Source: Litorimonas sp965205225 (GTDB lineage Bacteria; Pseudomonadota; Alphaproteobacteria; Caulobacterales; Maricaulaceae). Taken from it: a DNA stretch of 64,000 nt. Shown here piece after piece: positions 1 to 8,116 of the stretch. A program made the translations under genes and the position numbers. The stretch's first letter is position 1. Every line of letters begins with the position of its first letter. The DNA lies in contig CBDBFZ010000003.1 of assembly GCA_965205225.1 (NCBI GenBank), positions 682,001-746,000 on the forward strand, given 5' to 3'. A model generated the notes under the pieces. That model saw only the letters and a program-made list of their open reading frames with translations, ran no database searches and had not been told where the DNA came from.

Positions 1-108
1 ACGTTCGGGGTCGATCTGTCACGCGGGGTTTCACCGAGTGGCTGGCAATGAAACGGCTCGGCCTTGCGCGACATAGTCAACGACACGCTGACGCAAATCC
101 CGGGACAT
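1..108 (-). pseudogene. IS630-like transposase N-terminal fragment, cut by window edge
   Basis: On the minus strand an ATG at 108 opens a short reading frame beginning MSRDLRQRVVDYVAQG. This resembles the N-terminal helix-turn-helix start of IS630-family transposases. The frame stops after about 25 codons, and the rest of the expected helix-turn-helix can only be partly followed in a neighbouring frame, so this is a broken remnant. The element continues beyond base 1, so completeness cannot be judged. The family call rests on a short motif and is tentative. Confidence 0.35.
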
Positions 109-154
109 CACTTTGGGCAGGAAACACCGCCAATGTAAGGGAAATCAAAACAAA

Positions 155-198
155 AGGGAATCCCTGAAATTAATAGGGAATCCCTGAAATTAATAGGG
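155..198. repeat. 2.2 copies of a 20-bp tandem repeat
   Basis: The 20-bp unit AGGGAATCCCTGAAATTAAT occurs at 155-174 and again at 175-194, followed by a third partial AGGG. Each unit contains the small palindrome GGGAATCCC. It lies between the transposase relic and the downstream end of the hypothetical gene at 206-889. It may be a remnant of an insertion sequence end; no function is evident. Confidence 0.9.
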
Positions 199-205
199 TC
201 TTGGC

Positions 206-889
206 CTAGAACAGCTTGCGCCGGTGTCCCCTGGGCTCCGGCTCCTTATATTCCTCGGGTAAGGTGCAGAGACGCTCCATGCGCGTCACAGAGCCGTCGG
301 CATATTCCCAGATCAAGTCATCGCCGTCGAGATAGCGCCTCACGACAATCGGGCCCCAGCCGAAGACGTTGAACTCCAGTTGGCCGTCGCGCCATGTCGC
401 ATTGGCGGAAGTGCGCATGCAGTATTCCTTATCACCCACGATGAAGGGCACCGAGCCTTCGGTGTCGTTTGAGTTAATACCACCCGTGCTGTTCGGACCA
501 ATGTCATGGATGATACCGGCTGCCGTGATCACGGTGCGGGCACCGCACTGTTCGAGGCGCTCGACATGGCCCACCTTGCCATCGACGGCTCTCCAAAGCC
601 CGCGAATGTCCTGAGCGCCTTCTATCAATGGCTCCGTGCATTTGGCGAGAATGGGCAGTGGGAAGTGGTCATAGGCACAGCCGGGCGTGTTGCCCTTGGG
701 AATGTCGGTGGCGGTGAGGCTGGAGCCGTCGAGCTCGGGGAGGGCACAATAGTCGATGGTCGAGCCATCGCCCGCCAAGGTGGCCGCGTCGGTCATGTTG
801 GGCGGACGCGGCGAGCAGTAAGCGAGCCAGATTAGGCTGACAAACAGCAGGGCCAGCGTATTCAAGATTCGGGTGATCCACCGGATCAT
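206..889 (-). CDS. Membrane-anchored hypothetical protein
   Basis: A 227-residue protein whose first ~25 residues form a single hydrophobic segment (ending LAYC) preceded by arginines, so it is probably exported and anchored by an uncleaved helix. The residue before that cysteine is tyrosine, which does not fit a lipobox. The rest is soluble, with several cysteines and a basic C-terminus. I do not recognise a family. Its ATG overlaps the stop of the upstream DJ-1/PfpI gene in an ATGA arrangement, so the two are translated as one unit and this protein may work with it. It is the last gene of a short leftward operon at the edge of the sulfatase island. Confidence 0.7.
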   Translation of the reverse strand: MIRWITRILNTLALLFVSLIWLAYCSPRPPNMTDAATLAGDGSTIDYCALPELDGSSLTATDIPKGNTPGCAYDHFPLPILAKCTEPLIEGAQDIRGLWRAVDGKVGHVERLEQCGARTVITAAGIIHDIGPNSTGGINSNDTEGSVPFIVGDKEYCMRTSANATWRDGQLEFNVFGWGPIVVRRYLDGDDLIWEYADGSVTRMERLCTLPEEYKEPEPRGHRRKLF

Positions 890-1734
890 GAGCGTTCACT
901 CACCAGTCGCATCATTTCATGAGCCGTGACGTGGCCAGAGTTCTGGTTCTGCCCAGTTACGAAGCGCTCTTCCGCGTCGACGACTATATGCGTGGCGAAC
1001 ATGTCGCGCGATGCCGTATTTGCTTCGAACACCACACCGGCGGCACGCAATGCTTCCTCAGGATGGAGCGGTGTGAAGTCGATCTTGAGCTCGCTGATCT
1101 GCTTGTCGGTCACGCCTGACATCCGGCGGCCCGCGATGAGAAGCGCGCCGTCTTCTCCGCGCGCATTGATGAGGCCAAGCGGGCCGTGACAGACTCCGCC
1201 GATGATGGCGTCGCTCTCTAAGTATGCGTCGCTGATCTTGTCCGCCAGCACCTCCGACTGCCCCAGATCATAGGCCGCCCCCCAACCGCCTGCGAGGAAG
1301 ACGATATCGTATGCGGTGAAATCCACGTCGTCGATCTTCAGGGAGTTCTCGACCTTGGCCTGAAACGTCTCGTCCTCGCGTGATCGTTTGTCGGCGTCTG
1401 TTATGATCATAAAGCGGTAGGACATTGGGTCGATCGGGATCGCTCCACCGTTCACACTGGCGACGTCTACCTCCATGCTCGCGTCTAGAAAGTCGTAATA
1501 GGGCACGGACAACTCCGAGCCGAACACGCCCGTCGCCTTGCCGTCTGTCTCGTCGGGTTTGTTCAGAACGGCGTGGCTTGTCGTGACGATCAACGCGCGC
1601 TTGCCGGGCAGCGAATAGCTCGGCCCATCATAGTCGGGGTGGAGGCCGCACGCCTTCAGAATGGCAGGAAGAGCAATGGCGATTATAACGGCAATGCCTA
1701 ACAAGAGGGCGAGGCCCAGCATAATTTTCTTCAC
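886..1734 (-). CDS. DJ-1/PfpI family protein, membrane anchored
   Basis: A 282-residue protein with an N-terminal transmembrane helix (about residues 4-25) followed by a class I glutamine-amidotransferase-like DJ-1/PfpI domain. The nucleophile elbow is seen as GGVCHGP, with Cys182 the likely catalytic cysteine, and a conserved Glu lies in GVFGSE near residue 74. Relatives include Hsp31-type glyoxalases/chaperones and cysteine hydratases, so the exact reaction is open. I place the start at the GTG at 1734, because GGGGAG lies 7 nt upstream and the protein then begins MKKIM before the helix; a GTG at 1752 has no ribosome-binding site. The gene is divergent from the sulfatase across a shared operator at 1760. 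Confidence 0.8.
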   Translation of the reverse strand: MKKIMLGLALLLGIAVIIAIALPAILKACGLHPDYDGPSYSLPGKRALIVTTSHAVLNKPDETDGKATGVFGSELSVPYYDFLDASMEVDVASVNGGAIPIDPMSYRFMIITDADKRSREDETFQAKVENSLKIDDVDFTAYDIVFLAGGWGAAYDLGQSEVLADKISDAYLESDAIIGGVCHGPLGLINARGEDGALLIAGRRMSGVTDKQISELKIDFTPLHPEEALRAAGVVFEANTASRDMFATHIVVDAEERFVTGQNQNSGHVTAHEMMRLVSERS

Positions 1735-1758
1735 GATAGATCTCCCCGACACTCATAA

Positions 1759-1787
1759 TTGACACATTAAGTGCCAAAACATAGGGT
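1759..1787 (+). promoter_or_regulatory. Sulfatase promoter overlapped by the island operator
   Basis: TTGACA at 1759-1764 and TAGGGT at 1782-1787 are separated by exactly 17 bp, a good sigma70-like promoter for the sulfatase at 1811. The 17-bp palindrome TGACACATTAAGTGCCA (1760-1776) covers the -35 box and most of the spacer, which is where a repressor would block RNA polymerase. The same palindrome recurs at 6918, 15160 and 15189. Confidence 0.7.
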
Positions 1788-1810
1788 CCGGGTCAATGAG
1801 AGGAATTCGC

Positions 1811-3583
1811 ATGCGCCAAAGTCTTGTATGTTTGGCCGCTCTCGCGGTCGCTATGACCGTATTAGCGGTCCCGATGGCCAGCGCAGCGCAAGACACAGCC
1901 AGCCAACCCAATGTCGTTATCATCCTCGTGGATGACTCTGCGCTGATGGATTTCGGTGTCTATGGCGGAGAGGCGCAGACGCCGCACATCGACGCCCTTG
2001 CCGAGCGCGGAGCGATGTTCACGCAGTATCGAACATCCCCGCTGTGTTCGCCGACGCGGGCCATGCTGCTGACGGGGCTCGACAACCATCTCACGGGCGT
2101 CGCGACCATTCCCGAGATCCTACCCGAAGAACAGAAGGGCGCACCGGGTTATTCCATGGCGCTGGAGTCGGGTGTGCTGACGATCGCCGACCGTCTTCGG
2201 GACGTCGGTTATCGCACGCTGATGAGCGGCAAGTGGCATATGGGTGAGCGGGCAGAAGAGATGCCACAGGTCCACGGCTTTGATCGATCCTTCGCGCTCG
2301 CCGCATCCGGCGCAGATAATTGGGAGGACAAATCCTACATGCCCTACTATGCGGATGCGCCGTGGTTCGAGGATGGGCGGGAGGCCGATCTGCCGGATGA
2401 TCTCTACTCGTCAGCGTTCATCGTCAACACCATGATCCGATATTTGGAAGAGACTGACGCGGATAAACCGTTCCTCGCCTACCTTCCATTTCAGGCGATT
2501 CACATCCCCGTTCAGGCCCCGCCGGAATTTACGGCGATATATGATGGGCGTTTCGATGAGGGCTGGTACGTCCTGCGCGAGGCACGCCACCGGCGGGCAC
2601 AGGTGCTAGGATTGATCCCGGAAGGTTCGCCGCTCGCCCCTATGCCATTAGATGCACGTCGCTGGGACAGCCTAGATAGTGAGACACAAGCGCTTTATGC
2701 TGCTCGCATGGCAGTCAATGCGGGCATGCTTACCGCGATGGACCACCATATTGGTCGGTTCGTCGATTACCTGAAAACTGAGGACCTCTACGAGAACACG
2801 ATTTTCGTCGTGACATCTGATAACGGGCCGGAGCCGAGCCGCGGAGACCAGGATCTGCGGTTCAAGATCTGGATGGCGTTTAACGGTTATCATGTCGATA
2901 TAGACGGCCTGGGCGAGGAAGGAAGCTGGGGGTTTATCGGGACGGAATGGGCCCTGGCGGCCTCCTCACCCGGTACGCTCTACAAGTTCTACGCAACAGA
3001 GGGCGGCGTCCGCGCGCCGCTGATCATGGCGGGACCAGGCATCAATCCGCAGAGCGTGGACAGTCCGGCCATGGTGACAGACGTCGCACCGACCCTGCTC
3101 GACATGATCGATGTGCCGGATGCCGAGATGGAAAGCCGCGCCATGACAGGGCGCAGCCTATTACCCGTGCTGCGCGGCGAGGTGGAGAGCGCCTACGCGC
3201 CCGGCGACATCCGCGCCATTGAGGTGTCGGGCAATAGCGCTCTCTACAGAGGCGATTACAAGATCGTGCGCAGTGTTGCCCCGGTCGGCGACGGGCGTTG
3301 GCGGCTTTACGATCTTGATGCCGATCCCGGCGAGACGACAGATCTGAGCGAGGCGCAGCCCGAACGGCTGGCGGCCATGTTGGCGGATTACGACGCTTAT
3401 GCCGAACGCATGGGCGTCCAGCCCATGCCGGAGAGTTACGATTCCATGGCGCAAGTCCAGCGCAACACGGCCAAGCGTGTCCGGGCGCGCAACGCCCCCC
3501 GTATCGCCGTGTTCATGTTTCTATTGATTGCGGGGATTACCGGTCTCGTCCTCTCGCCCCGGCGGCAGAAGCGCCTAGCTTAG
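1811..3583 (+). CDS. Secreted formylglycine-type sulfatase
   Basis: A 590-residue sulfatase that should hydrolyse sulfate esters in the periplasm. A Sec signal peptide ends near SAA-Q (about residue 26). The metal-binding DD pair is at residues 41-42 in ILVDDSAL. The active-site signature Cys79-Ser-Pro-Thr-Arg83 is intact; family knowledge says Cys79 is oxidised to formylglycine. A hydrophobic helix followed by RRQKR lies at the C-terminus (about 563-590), suggesting an inner-membrane tether, which is unusual for the family. The ATG at 1811 is chosen over the one at 1796 because AGAGG lies just upstream and the predicted transcript starts near 1794. A formylglycine-generating enzyme sits in the same island at 15321. 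The substrate is unknown. Confidence 0.92.
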   Translation: MRQSLVCLAALAVAMTVLAVPMASAAQDTASQPNVVIILVDDSALMDFGVYGGEAQTPHIDALAERGAMFTQYRTSPLCSPTRAMLLTGLDNHLTGVATIPEILPEEQKGAPGYSMALESGVLTIADRLRDVGYRTLMSGKWHMGERAEEMPQVHGFDRSFALAASGADNWEDKSYMPYYADAPWFEDGREADLPDDLYSSAFIVNTMIRYLEETDADKPFLAYLPFQAIHIPVQAPPEFTAIYDGRFDEGWYVLREARHRRAQVLGLIPEGSPLAPMPLDARRWDSLDSETQALYAARMAVNAGMLTAMDHHIGRFVDYLKTEDLYENTIFVVTSDNGPEPSRGDQDLRFKIWMAFNGYHVDIDGLGEEGSWGFIGTEWALAASSPGTLYKFYATEGGVRAPLIMAGPGINPQSVDSPAMVTDVAPTLLDMIDVPDAEMESRAMTGRSLLPVLRGEVESAYAPGDIRAIEVSGNSALYRGDYKIVRSVAPVGDGRWRLYDLDADPGETTDLSEAQPERLAAMLADYDAYAERMGVQPMPESYDSMAQVQRNTAKRVRARNAPRIAVFMFLLIAGITGLVLSPRRQKRLA

Positions 3584-4212
3584 TCGATCCGCTCAATAAC
3601 CGCATGCACCATAAAGCGCACCGCATCCTTGGCCTCGTCTACGCTCAGCCCGCGGTCCTGCAGCAGGCGGCGAACCGTAGAGAAGCTGAGCGCAGTGTCG
3701 AGCGCGAGAACTGCATTGTCATAGTCGGCGATATCCGCAGGCAGGATCGCTTTCACGCTGGCCAGTTCGAGTGTCCTTGAGCGAATGTAGTCGTCCATCA
3801 GCACCTTGGACTTGAAGCGCCGGATTTCGCCTGCCGTATGCGGAATAAGAATTTTGTTCCAGACATTCACGGCCTGCTCAGCCTTTTCGAGAAGTTGCGC
3901 TTTCCAGTCCCTACTTTGCAGCGGCTTCATCAATTCCGGTAGGGTTTCGGACTCCGCGATGCGTACGATCTCACGGTAAAGCGTGTCGAGATCCTCGAAA
4001 TGGCGGAATACAGACCGCAGGCCGACGCCTGCGCGCTCGGTAATAGCGGCCGCGCTGGGGTTCATATCGCCTTCAAGCATTAGCTCCCACATGGCTTTAA
4101 TTATGTTTTCCCGCGACCGCTGGCTACGCTGACGACGACCATCCGATTTTTTCGGGTTGGGTGTTGCTGTTTTAGGCATAGAACAAGATCGAGTTTTTGA
4201 GGCTTTGCTCAT
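3580..4212 (-). CDS. TetR/AcrR family regulator
   Basis: A 210-residue regulator with an N-terminal TetR helix-turn-helix at about residues 33-78 (ending AGVGLRSVFRHFEDLDTLY), followed by an all-helical ligand-binding region typical of the family. It is the last gene of the leftward operon that starts at 6815, so it is likely autoregulated through the operator at 6918. It is the only regulator in the island and the best candidate for binding the 17-bp palindrome found in all three divergent promoters. An alternative start at the internal Met12 (4179) is possible. Its stop overlaps the convergent sulfatase stop. Confidence 0.88.
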   Translation of the reverse strand: MSKASKTRSCSMPKTATPNPKKSDGRRQRSQRSRENIIKAMWELMLEGDMNPSAAAITERAGVGLRSVFRHFEDLDTLYREIVRIAESETLPELMKPLQSRDWKAQLLEKAEQAVNVWNKILIPHTAGEIRRFKSKVLMDDYIRSRTLELASVKAILPADIADYDNAVLALDTALSFSTVRRLLQDRGLSVDEAKDAVRFMVHAVIERID

Positions 4213-4226
4213 GCGTCTCTGTAGCT

Positions 4227-5294
4227 CTACAGCCCGTGCTCGTAAATGATGGCATCTGTGCCAGACGGTAGGCGCAGAATCATTCCGTCTTTCGATACCA
4301 TAATTCGACCGTCAAATTCTTCCTCCGTGCCTTTGACGAATAGTGGGATAAGGGCATCTGAGGGAAGCATTGGCACAATGTGGTAGAGGACAAGGTCTGT
4401 TGCACCCGATTGCTGCGCGATCTTCGCCGCATCAATGGGAGAGGTATGATAATCACGAATATCGAAAAGAATCTTAGCCAAACCCGGCGCGAAGTTGGTC
4501 TTTGCGCCTTGCTCCATGGTTTCGACCATCTTCATATTCAGCGCTTCGTGGAATAGCACGTCGACATCCTTCGCTGCCACAGCGATGCGCGGATCAAACG
4601 CCGTGTCGCCCGAAAGGGCGACAGAACGTCCCTTATAGTCGATGCGGTAGCCAAAGGCAGGCGTGACGGGGTCATGGGTCACTTCGAAGGCTGTGATGGT
4701 CACGCCGTCCCAGTCGAATACGACATCGGAGCCGCCGCTCAAGTCGATCTCGCGCGCGGTCGCGCCGAAGCTGTCCGGGTTGGCGATGTCAGCTCCGTGG
4801 TGAGCGGTACGGAATGTGCTGTCGATGCGGTAGGCCCTGTTGAAGCCGTCCACCACCTGTGCAGTGCCGCTCGGGCCTGTCACTGGGGTCGGTGCCGTCC
4901 GCTCGCTATTGACCCACGTGCCCAGTAGCATCTGACCGAGGCCGTCGATGTGATCGGAGTGCAGGTGAGTCAGAAATATCTCCTTAGTGCGGGCCACCGG
5001 AAAGCCCATCGGACCGAGATTTCCAGAACCGCCCGTCCCGGCGTCGAAGACGAAAGCCATCTCGCCCGCTAGCACGCCGATGCACGGCCCGCTGCGCTTG
5101 GGGTCGGGCAGAGGAGATCCCGCGCCACAGACATAGACGTGCAGCCCGTCCGGCAGGTCGGCCGTGCGGTCCACGCCGATATTGACACTGACCTGTCGGG
5201 CGAAGCCGCGCTCGGCGATGTTGGGCGTGACAACAATGCGGCCGAGGAACAGAAGAACCAACAGGACCAGTGCGGCGAGAGCGAGCTTATTCAT
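4227..5294 (-). CDS. Metallo-beta-lactamase-fold hydrolase
   Basis: A 355-residue protein with an N-terminal hydrophobic helix (about residues 3-20), so exported or membrane anchored, followed by a metallo-beta-lactamase fold. The zinc-binding motif THLHSDHIDGLG is intact, and further metal ligands are plausible in SGDTAFD and YHTS. The arrangement resembles RNase Z-like and AtsA-type alkyl/arylsulfatase hydrolases of this superfamily. Given its place in a sulfatase island it could act on a sulfate or phosphate ester or on a lactone; this is inference. It overlaps the start-stop of the gene upstream (5291) and precedes the TetR gene by 14 nt, within one operon. Confidence 0.82.
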   Translation of the reverse strand: MNKLALAALVLLVLLFLGRIVVTPNIAERGFARQVSVNIGVDRTADLPDGLHVYVCGAGSPLPDPKRSGPCIGVLAGEMAFVFDAGTGGSGNLGPMGFPVARTKEIFLTHLHSDHIDGLGQMLLGTWVNSERTAPTPVTGPSGTAQVVDGFNRAYRIDSTFRTAHHGADIANPDSFGATAREIDLSGGSDVVFDWDGVTITAFEVTHDPVTPAFGYRIDYKGRSVALSGDTAFDPRIAVAAKDVDVLFHEALNMKMVETMEQGAKTNFAPGLAKILFDIRDYHTSPIDAAKIAQQSGATDLVLYHIVPMLPSDALIPLFVKGTEEEFDGRIMVSKDGMILRLPSGTDAIIYEHGL

Positions 5295-5671
5295 GTCGAC
5301 GACTCCGTCTTGGACAGCTTCAGCGCCCCGACGAGCATGGAGACAAGAACGAACTCTATAATGATGGGCTGGAGCGCACCGCCGCCCAGCCCTGACGGAA
5401 TGCCTTCTAGCAACCGCCCGACAATTGTAAGTCCGAAAAGCGTGATAGGAATAAGCAGCAGGCGCGAATGGCCCTTGAATAGCGCCAGCGCCGCTGCGCC
5501 TGCGCCGGTCAGGAACACGGCACCAAAGTCTCCGCTGATGGCGCCGCGCCCGGCAGGTGTGTCGGCAGAGACACCGAGAATGGTCCCGATGATATCCGGT
5601 GAGAGGAAAGCAAGGCTACCCATCACCAGTCCGAACACTATCGGGATAAAAATCAGAATCTTTCTCAACAT
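5291..5671 (-). CDS. Small four-helix membrane protein (DUF4345-like)
   Basis: A 126-residue, strongly hydrophobic protein with about four transmembrane segments, similar in layout to DUF4345/DoxX-like small membrane proteins. The ATG at 5671 is chosen because GGGGAG lies about 9 nt upstream. A longer reading frame from 5767 would run into the upstream coding region and adds hydrophilic sequence without support. It sits 4 nt after the DsbA-like gene and overlaps the MBL-fold gene by 4 nt, so it is a true operon member. The function is unknown. Confidence 0.7.
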   Translation of the reverse strand: MLRKILIFIPIVFGLVMGSLAFLSPDIIGTILGVSADTPAGRGAISGDFGAVFLTGAGAAALALFKGHSRLLLIPITLFGLTIVGRLLEGIPSGLGGGALQPIIIEFVLVSMLVGALKLSKTESST

Positions 5672-5675
5672 GCAG

Positions 5676-6815
5676 TTACTCCCCAGCTTGCTTGCTTGAT
5701 ATCGCTTTGAGCGCGTCCTCGATGACCCACAAACGGTCTTGTCCCCAAGTGATGGTATCGCCGACACGGAAGCTTGGCACGCCCCAGATGCCCTGCGCCA
5801 TCATCTCAGCGCGATTGTCTTCGGCGACCGCGCGCCAGTCGTTGTTGCCGAGCTCGTCCTTGGCCTCCGGCCAGTCGAGGCCCGCGCGTTCGACGATCTT
5901 TCGCAGGCCCGACTTGCTCCCCGCGTCAATGCCGTCGGCCCAGACCCCGGATAGCCAGCTGCGGACGTATTCGTAGCCTCTGCCCCGCGCTTCTGCCCAT
6001 GGCAATAGCGAATAGCCCATCTCGACAGGCTTGCCGACTGGGTCGATGATATGCCCGAACGGCACGCTGAGCCGACGCGCCTCACGGGCTGTGTCGAGTG
6101 GGATGTAACGTTTCTTGGCTTTCGGTACGGGCAGGCCGCGCATGACCATAGGCAAAATGTAGCGCAGACGCAGGGTCGCGCCGTAAGCATCGGCAAGCTC
6201 TTTCACGCGGTCGCGCACAATCGCCGTGTAGGGCGAGCGGAAAGAGAGATACCAGTGCAGTTCCGCGCCCGTCTCGCCCTTGCCGGAGGGCACGGTCGGT
6301 GGAGCGAAAATCGGCGCACTGGTAGTTCCGGCCCCAAGTTCGACCAGCCGCTCTTCGAGATAGTGTAGCCGGTCCAGCCCCCAATACCACTCACTACTAT
6401 AATAAAGCATGCCGCCTTGATAGTGGCCGAGTTCGCGGAGGCGTGCATCAACTGCCGCCGTGTCAGTCATGGGCAGGGTCTCGGTAGACATGAATGCAAG
6501 CCCGGTCTTTTCCGCCAGATGAGCCACGTCCTGCCGCGCATAGGCCGCCAGTTTCTCACGCTCCGGCGCGGCACCGTCGTCGGGCGAACCGACAAGGTGC
6601 GTGATCAGTTCGACATCATAGCGACGTTGGAACTCCGGCAGCACTGATTGCAGAAGCTGTGAATAGGGGTCGGACGGGTCATGGAAGAATTCTACCCGGT
6701 GCGGCTCACCCGCCGCCACACGCTTTCGTTCCGCGGTCTCGCGCGCTCGGAGCAGGCGCTCCTCGCCGAGAAGGCGAGAGGCGATGCGAGGCACGATGAG
6801 GGACTTGAGCGACAT
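5676..6815 (-). CDS. Tandem DsbA/GST-kappa-like (HCCA isomerase family) protein
   Basis: A 379-residue protein that appears to hold two thioredoxin-fold DsbA-family domains in one chain. The first starts near residue 40 (VEFFHDPSDPYSQLL). The second starts near residue 190 (WYLSFRSPYTAIVRDRV) and ends in the GST-kappa/2-hydroxychromene-2-carboxylate isomerase tail GIWGVPSFRVGD...WGQDRLWVIEDAL. No CXXC disulfide motif is seen, so glutathione-dependent isomerase or transferase chemistry is more likely than disulfide exchange; the Ser in SFRSPY is the probable glutathione-activating residue. It is the first gene of the leftward operon, divergent from the GST operon across the operator at 6918. 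Confidence 0.8.
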   Translation of the reverse strand: MSLKSLIVPRIASRLLGEERLLRARETAERKRVAAGEPHRVEFFHDPSDPYSQLLQSVLPEFQRRYDVELITHLVGSPDDGAAPEREKLAAYARQDVAHLAEKTGLAFMSTETLPMTDTAAVDARLRELGHYQGGMLYYSSEWYWGLDRLHYLEERLVELGAGTTSAPIFAPPTVPSGKGETGAELHWYLSFRSPYTAIVRDRVKELADAYGATLRLRYILPMVMRGLPVPKAKKRYIPLDTAREARRLSVPFGHIIDPVGKPVEMGYSLLPWAEARGRGYEYVRSWLSGVWADGIDAGSKSGLRKIVERAGLDWPEAKDELGNNDWRAVAEDNRAEMMAQGIWGVPSFRVGDTITWGQDRLWVIEDALKAISSKQAGE

Positions 6816-6917
6816 GGCTTAGCCAATGGCCTTTGGCAGGCCGGGCGTTTCGGCGGGTTTGGTCATGGTACGAGGAGACTCCGTTCAGCTTGTCGCAGGT
6901 GGTTCACACAAAATTAG

Positions 6918-6934
6918 TGACATTCATAGTGCCA
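6918..6934. promoter_or_regulatory. Island operator, copy 2 (17-bp palindrome)
   Basis: TGACATTCATAGTGCCA matches the consensus TGRCAY-N5-RTGCCA shared with 1760, 15160 and 15189. It lies in the 152-bp space between the leftward TetR operon (start 6815) and the rightward GST/dehalogenase operon (start 6968), where one bound regulator could control both. Confidence 0.72.
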
Positions 6935-6967
6935 TAAGGCAAGAGCGCGCTCAAGGAGGGTTCCAAT

Positions 6968-8116
6968 TTGACTGGCGACTTCACGCTCTACGGTATGCAG
7001 GCCTCACTCTACACGGGGAAGGCACGCGCCTATATGCGCCGCAACCGCATTCCGGTTACGGAACGCGGGACGGGGCATCCGGTCTATCACAGTCGCATCA
7101 TGCCCGTTCTTGGCCGGCTAATTATGCCGGTCATCGAGACTCCGGACGGGACCATCGTTCAGGACGGAACGGATATTCTAGACTATCTGGAAGCACAGGG
7201 GTTGGGCCGCGAGCCGCTCTACCCCGAGGATGCCATGCTCAAGGCGGTCTCGCTGCTGTTTGAGCTGTTCGGTAATGAGGGCCTCTTGCGCCCGGCCATG
7301 CATTATCGCTGGAACTTCGACGAAGACAATCTGGCTTTTATCCGGGTCAGCTTCGCCGAGGTCCTGCCCGCCACGCTCGACGCGGAAGGCCGGGCGACCA
7401 TGTTCGACCACGCCTCAGCGCGCATGCGCAAGGCGGCCCGGGCCTTTGGCGTGAACCCCAACACATATTCTGCAATAGAGGACTCCTACGCGGAGTTCCT
7501 GTCGCTATTCGCGGCCCACCTCCAGGGAACTTACTACCTGCTTGGTAACCGTCCCACGATTGGCGATTACGGCCTGTTCAACCCGCTCTACGCTCACCTT
7601 GCGCGCGACCCCAGGCCCGCCCTGCTGATGAAGTCGACTGCGCCGCATGTCTTCAACTGGGTGGAGCGGATGAACCGGCCTGAGGTCGCCGAAGAGCACG
7701 TCATCGACAACCCACCCACGTCGTTATTCGGGCGCGACGCGCTCTCCGACTCGCTTACCGCGCTCATGGCCTATGTCGCTGACGAATATCTCGCAGAGAT
7801 CACCGCCCATGTCGCGTTCGCCAACAACTGGCTGACGACGCAGCACGCAGAGCCTGAAGTGGTGAAAGCCCCGCTCGGCCGCGGCATTGGGTTCGCGGAG
7901 TTCGACTGGCGCGGACAGCGGATCAGCACGGCCATACTGCCCTACCGTTTCTATCTGTTGCAGCGCTTGCAAGATCATGTGAACAGCTCATCGCGCGAGG
8001 ATCAAGCCGCCATCCGCGCCTTGTTCGCGCGCACCGGTCTGGAGTCCATTCTCGACATTCGCACGGACCGCCGCGTCCTGCGGGAAAACCACCGAGAAGT
8101 CTGGGCTCCCGCATAA
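6968..8116 (+). CDS. Glutathione S-transferase family protein
   Basis: A 382-residue protein with an N-terminal thioredoxin-like GST domain (residues ~6-80, including the cis-proline region IMPVIETPDGTIVQDGTDILDYLE) and a helical C-terminal GST domain. It is longer than ordinary GSTs (~200-230 residues), with about 120 extra C-terminal residues of unknown role. It starts at TTG 6968, supported by AAGGAGGG 8-9 nt upstream; no in-frame ATG fits. It is the first gene of the six-gene rightward operon and overlaps the dehalogenase gene by one base (TAATG). Likely cytoplasmic, conjugating glutathione to or dehalogenating the island's substrate. Confidence 0.85.
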   Translation: MTGDFTLYGMQASLYTGKARAYMRRNRIPVTERGTGHPVYHSRIMPVLGRLIMPVIETPDGTIVQDGTDILDYLEAQGLGREPLYPEDAMLKAVSLLFELFGNEGLLRPAMHYRWNFDEDNLAFIRVSFAEVLPATLDAEGRATMFDHASARMRKAARAFGVNPNTYSAIEDSYAEFLSLFAAHLQGTYYLLGNRPTIGDYGLFNPLYAHLARDPRPALLMKSTAPHVFNWVERMNRPEVAEEHVIDNPPTSLFGRDALSDSLTALMAYVADEYLAEITAHVAFANNWLTTQHAEPEVVKAPLGRGIGFAEFDWRGQRISTAILPYRFYLLQRLQDHVNSSSREDQAAIRALFARTGLESILDIRTDRRVLRENHREVWAPA

